Translations under genes and position numbers: made by a program
Notes under the pieces: generated by a model
The model's input: the letters and a program-made list of their open reading frames with translations, nothing else
Database searches by the model: none
Told to the model about the DNA's origin: nothing
Shown here: piece after piece, positions 23,065 through 23,156 of the stretch
Layout: each line of letters opens with the position of its first letter
Numbering within the stretch: the stretch's first letter is position 1
Virus record (IMG/VR): IMGVR_UViG_3300013131_000253
Coordinates: 1 to 23,156 of that record
Direction: 5' to 3' (one strand)
Length of the DNA stretch: 23,156 nt
Source: a virus

Positions 23065-23114
23065 CGGTAAAGCAACCCTAGCCTAGCTTTACTCAGGCTG
23101 CAGGATCAGTAAAG
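23051..23114. promoter_or_regulatory. Clustered GTAAAG repeats with inverted copy upstream of ParB-like gene
   Basis: ATCAGTAAAG occurs at 23051-23060 and 23105-23114 and ATCGGTAAAG at 23063-23072. An inverted CTTTACT at 23087-23093 pairs with AGTAAAG at 23108-23114 as a 7-bp dyad around a 14-base spacer that holds the palindrome CTGCAG. The cluster covers the presumed leader and the first codons of the ParB-like gene. It could be an operator or an early-promoter regulatory site; no clear -35/-10 pair was identified. The rest of 23065-23156 shows only a possible end of an upstream minus-strand gene (last codons F-D-P-A-D-D-F, stop TAG at 23133-23135). Confidence 0.4.
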
Positions 23115-23156
23115 GGTGCCCCAGGGTTCCCGCTAGAAATCATCTGCGGGGTCGAA

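Noticed and set aside
1-23156. CRISPR arrays, tRNA or rRNA genes, insertion sequences, integrase or att sites
   Set aside because: None could be recognised by reading. Only short structural-gene repeats were found.
1-23156. Cyanobacterial HIP1 octamer GCGATCGC as host evidence
   Set aside because: Only the shorter CGATCGC was noticed in several places, not the full octamer, so it does not support a cyanobacterial host.

Overview
The window is one contiguous packaging, head and tail block of a lambda-like siphovirus (Caudoviricetes), as a free phage or a prophage. Nearly all genes read on the minus strand, so transcription order runs from the right edge (23156) to the left edge (1). No integrase, repressor, lysis gene, tRNA or bacterial flanking gene is visible, so lifestyle and host cannot be fixed. 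Codon use looks uniform along the block. Several small beta-rich structural proteins are of types I associate with phages of freshwater cyanobacteria and proteobacteria, but this is weak evidence for a host.

Right end (20.4-23.1 kb): a ParB-like domain protein, a DNA methyltransferase and a PLP-dependent fold-type-II enzyme form a small nucleic-acid-modification-like cassette. The ParB-like and methyltransferase reading frames look like halves of one fusion gene. They are separated by a stop codon and lie between two 19/20-bp direct repeats that each contain a poly-G tract. A small plus-strand gene follows, the only gene of that orientation.

Packaging and head (10.2-20.4 kb): small terminase (Nu1/TerS-like), GpA-type large terminase, gpW-like joining protein, gpB-type portal, and a 954-residue fusion of prohead protease (with two Tudor-like inserts) and HK97-fold capsid protein. 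Then come a small post-capsid protein, two beta-rich decoration-like proteins separated by an intrinsic terminator, a 54-residue acidic-motif protein, an FII-like head-tail attachment protein, an Mtd_N/jelly-roll protein and a tail terminator-like protein.

Tail (1-10.2 kb): a 55-residue small protein, major tail protein, tail assembly chaperones G and G-T joined by a textbook -1 frameshift signal (A_AAA_AAC, 6-nt spacer, stem-loop), a 1019-residue tape measure protein, and then the lambda order M, (extra small protein), L, K, I, J. J runs off the left edge after 715 codons. Most neighbours overlap by 1-11 bp or abut, which fits translational coupling in one long late operon.

Most notable points: the ParB/methyltransferase split with poly-G repeats; its neighbouring PLP enzyme; the protease-capsid polyprotein; the complete frameshift signal; and an acidic peptide module shared by gpM and a small gene about 7 kb away.
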